Positions 5,598 to 5,744 of a DNA stretch of 5,744 bases are shown here, one piece after another. Each line of letters opens with the position of its first letter. Position 1 is the first letter of the stretch. This stretch comes from Desulfarculaceae bacterium (GTDB lineage: Bacteria > Desulfobacterota > Desulfobacteria > Desulfobacterales > Desulfobacteraceae). The notes under the pieces were generated by a model. The model was not told the origin of the DNA. It worked only from the letters and a program-made list of their open reading frames with translations, and did no database searches. The translations under genes were made by a program, and so were the position numbers. Location: positions 1 to 5,744 of the forward strand of contig JAIPEK010000157.1 in assembly GCA_021737205.1 (NCBI GenBank). Reading direction: 5' to 3'.

Positions 5598-5666
5598 AAA
5601 ACTATGTCTGGAAAACAGGTGAGATCCGGATGTAGCAGGTTTCATCAGCCCGGGCGACAATAGTTT
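5598..5666 (+). ncRNA. candidate structured leader RNA (multi-stem, closed by a 10-bp helix)
   Basis: AAACTAT (5599-5605) pairs perfectly with ATAGTTT (5660-5666), and the helix continues with GTC (5606-5608) and GAC (5656-5658) across a single bulged A at 5659. Inside, CCGG-ATG (5626-5632) can pair with CAT (5643-5645) and CCGG (5650-5653) around a CAGC bulge, and a small CTG-GAAAA-CAG hairpin (5608-5618) competes for or stacks on the closing helix. The element lies wholly within the leader expected from the promoter at 5533 and ends 8 nt before an ATG at 5675. It does not match any riboswitch consensus I can recall, and it lacks a T-arm, so it is not a tRNA. The pairing was found by eye; no energy or covariation has been computed. 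Confidence 0.35.
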
Positions 5667-5674
5667 GATGTCAC

Positions 5675-5744
5675 ATGGTTTTTGCAACTGCAAAAGGAAG
5701 AGAGCAGGGGAAAAATACCCGGCTGTTGAAGTTTTCTATTGAAT
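5675..5744 (+). CDS. possible start of a gene running off the right edge, unidentified
   Basis: From ATG 5675 the frame is open to the window end, giving MVFATAKGREQGKNTRLLKF and three more residues. An in-frame TGA lies at 5666-5668. The promoter and leader at 5533-5666 point to a gene about here. Against it, there is no Shine-Dalgarno before 5675, while purine-rich AAAAGGAAGAGAG and AGGGG tracts lie downstream at 5692-5710. A TTG at 5726 in the same frame, or a start beyond the edge, is also possible. The segment is too short to recognise a family. Confidence 0.22.
   Translation, partial: MVFATAKGREQGKNTRLLKFSIE
5680..5695. repeat. 16-bp inverted repeat TTTTGCA-AC-TGCAAAA
   Basis: TTTTGCA (5680-5686) and TGCAAAA (5689-5695) are perfect reverse complements separated by AC. 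As RNA it would form a short hairpin just after the ATG at 5675 and directly before the AGGA/GAGAG purine tract, so it could influence ribosome access. As DNA it could be a second protein-binding site. Its half-sites share TTGC with the operator at 5560-5579, but not enough to call them the same site. Confidence 0.4.

Noticed and set aside
5394..5663. 89-codon plus-strand open frame across the right intergenic region
   Set aside because: It has no Shine-Dalgarno, low-complexity Lys/Gly-rich composition, and runs straight through a good promoter, a palindromic operator and the leader, so it is unlikely to be coding.
5599..5666. tRNA-like 7-bp terminal stem enclosing 54 nt
   Set aside because: No T-arm with a GTTCGA-type loop and no anticodon arm can be placed, so it is treated as a possible leader RNA instead.
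1..5744. CRISPR array, insertion sequence, phage or defence system
   Set aside because: No direct repeats with spacers, transposase motifs, terminal inverted repeats or defence domains were seen. The genes are ordinary chromosomal ones.

Overview
The window looks like a chromosomal core region of a deltaproteobacterium (Desulfobacterota, sulfate-reducer-like). This rests on the order rpsF-rpsR-DUF2232 membrane protein, on a fused ATP sulfurylase/APS kinase of the type met in sulfur-metabolising Proteobacteria, and on moderately GC-rich coding with AT-rich promoters. The taxonomic call is inference, because no rRNA or marker gene is complete enough to settle it.

Layout. Positions 1-1322 (minus strand) hold a ribosomal-protein operon: rpsF (S6), rpsR (S18), then a TTG-started DUF2232/YybS-type polytopic membrane protein that runs off the left edge. 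In related genomes rplI and dnaB usually come next. Positions 1323-1546 are a compact divergent control region. It has a near-consensus sigma70 promoter firing left into rpsF through a leader with two hairpins (a candidate S6:S18 autoregulatory leader), and a weaker promoter with a perfect TTGACA firing right. Positions 1547-3229 (plus) encode a 560-residue fusion that makes PAPS from sulfate in two steps. Its APS-kinase half looks intact, while its sulfurylase half has several unusual active-site residues. Positions 3230-3262 are a short convergent gap with small competing hairpins. Positions 5362-3263 (minus) are a two-gene operon: an 86-residue protein with two membrane segments, then, 3 nt later, a full-length Uup-type ABC-F ATPase.

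Positions 5363-5744 contain no convincing complete gene, but the right half is a well-formed regulatory region reading rightward. It has an AT-rich upstream element, a TTGACA/TACAGT promoter with 17-bp spacing, a perfect 7+7 bp inverted repeat placed on the predicted start site, a leader that can fold into a closed multi-stem RNA, and a reading frame opening at 5675 that is still open at the edge. A regulated gene therefore probably begins at or just beyond the right end.

Functionally, the left block is ribosome assembly, uup is ribosome/DNA-maintenance housekeeping, and the fusion gene supplies activated sulfate for assimilation or sulfation. The transcription units look independent. The parts most worth a second look are the divergent sulfurylase active site and the 5510-5744 promoter/operator/leader.
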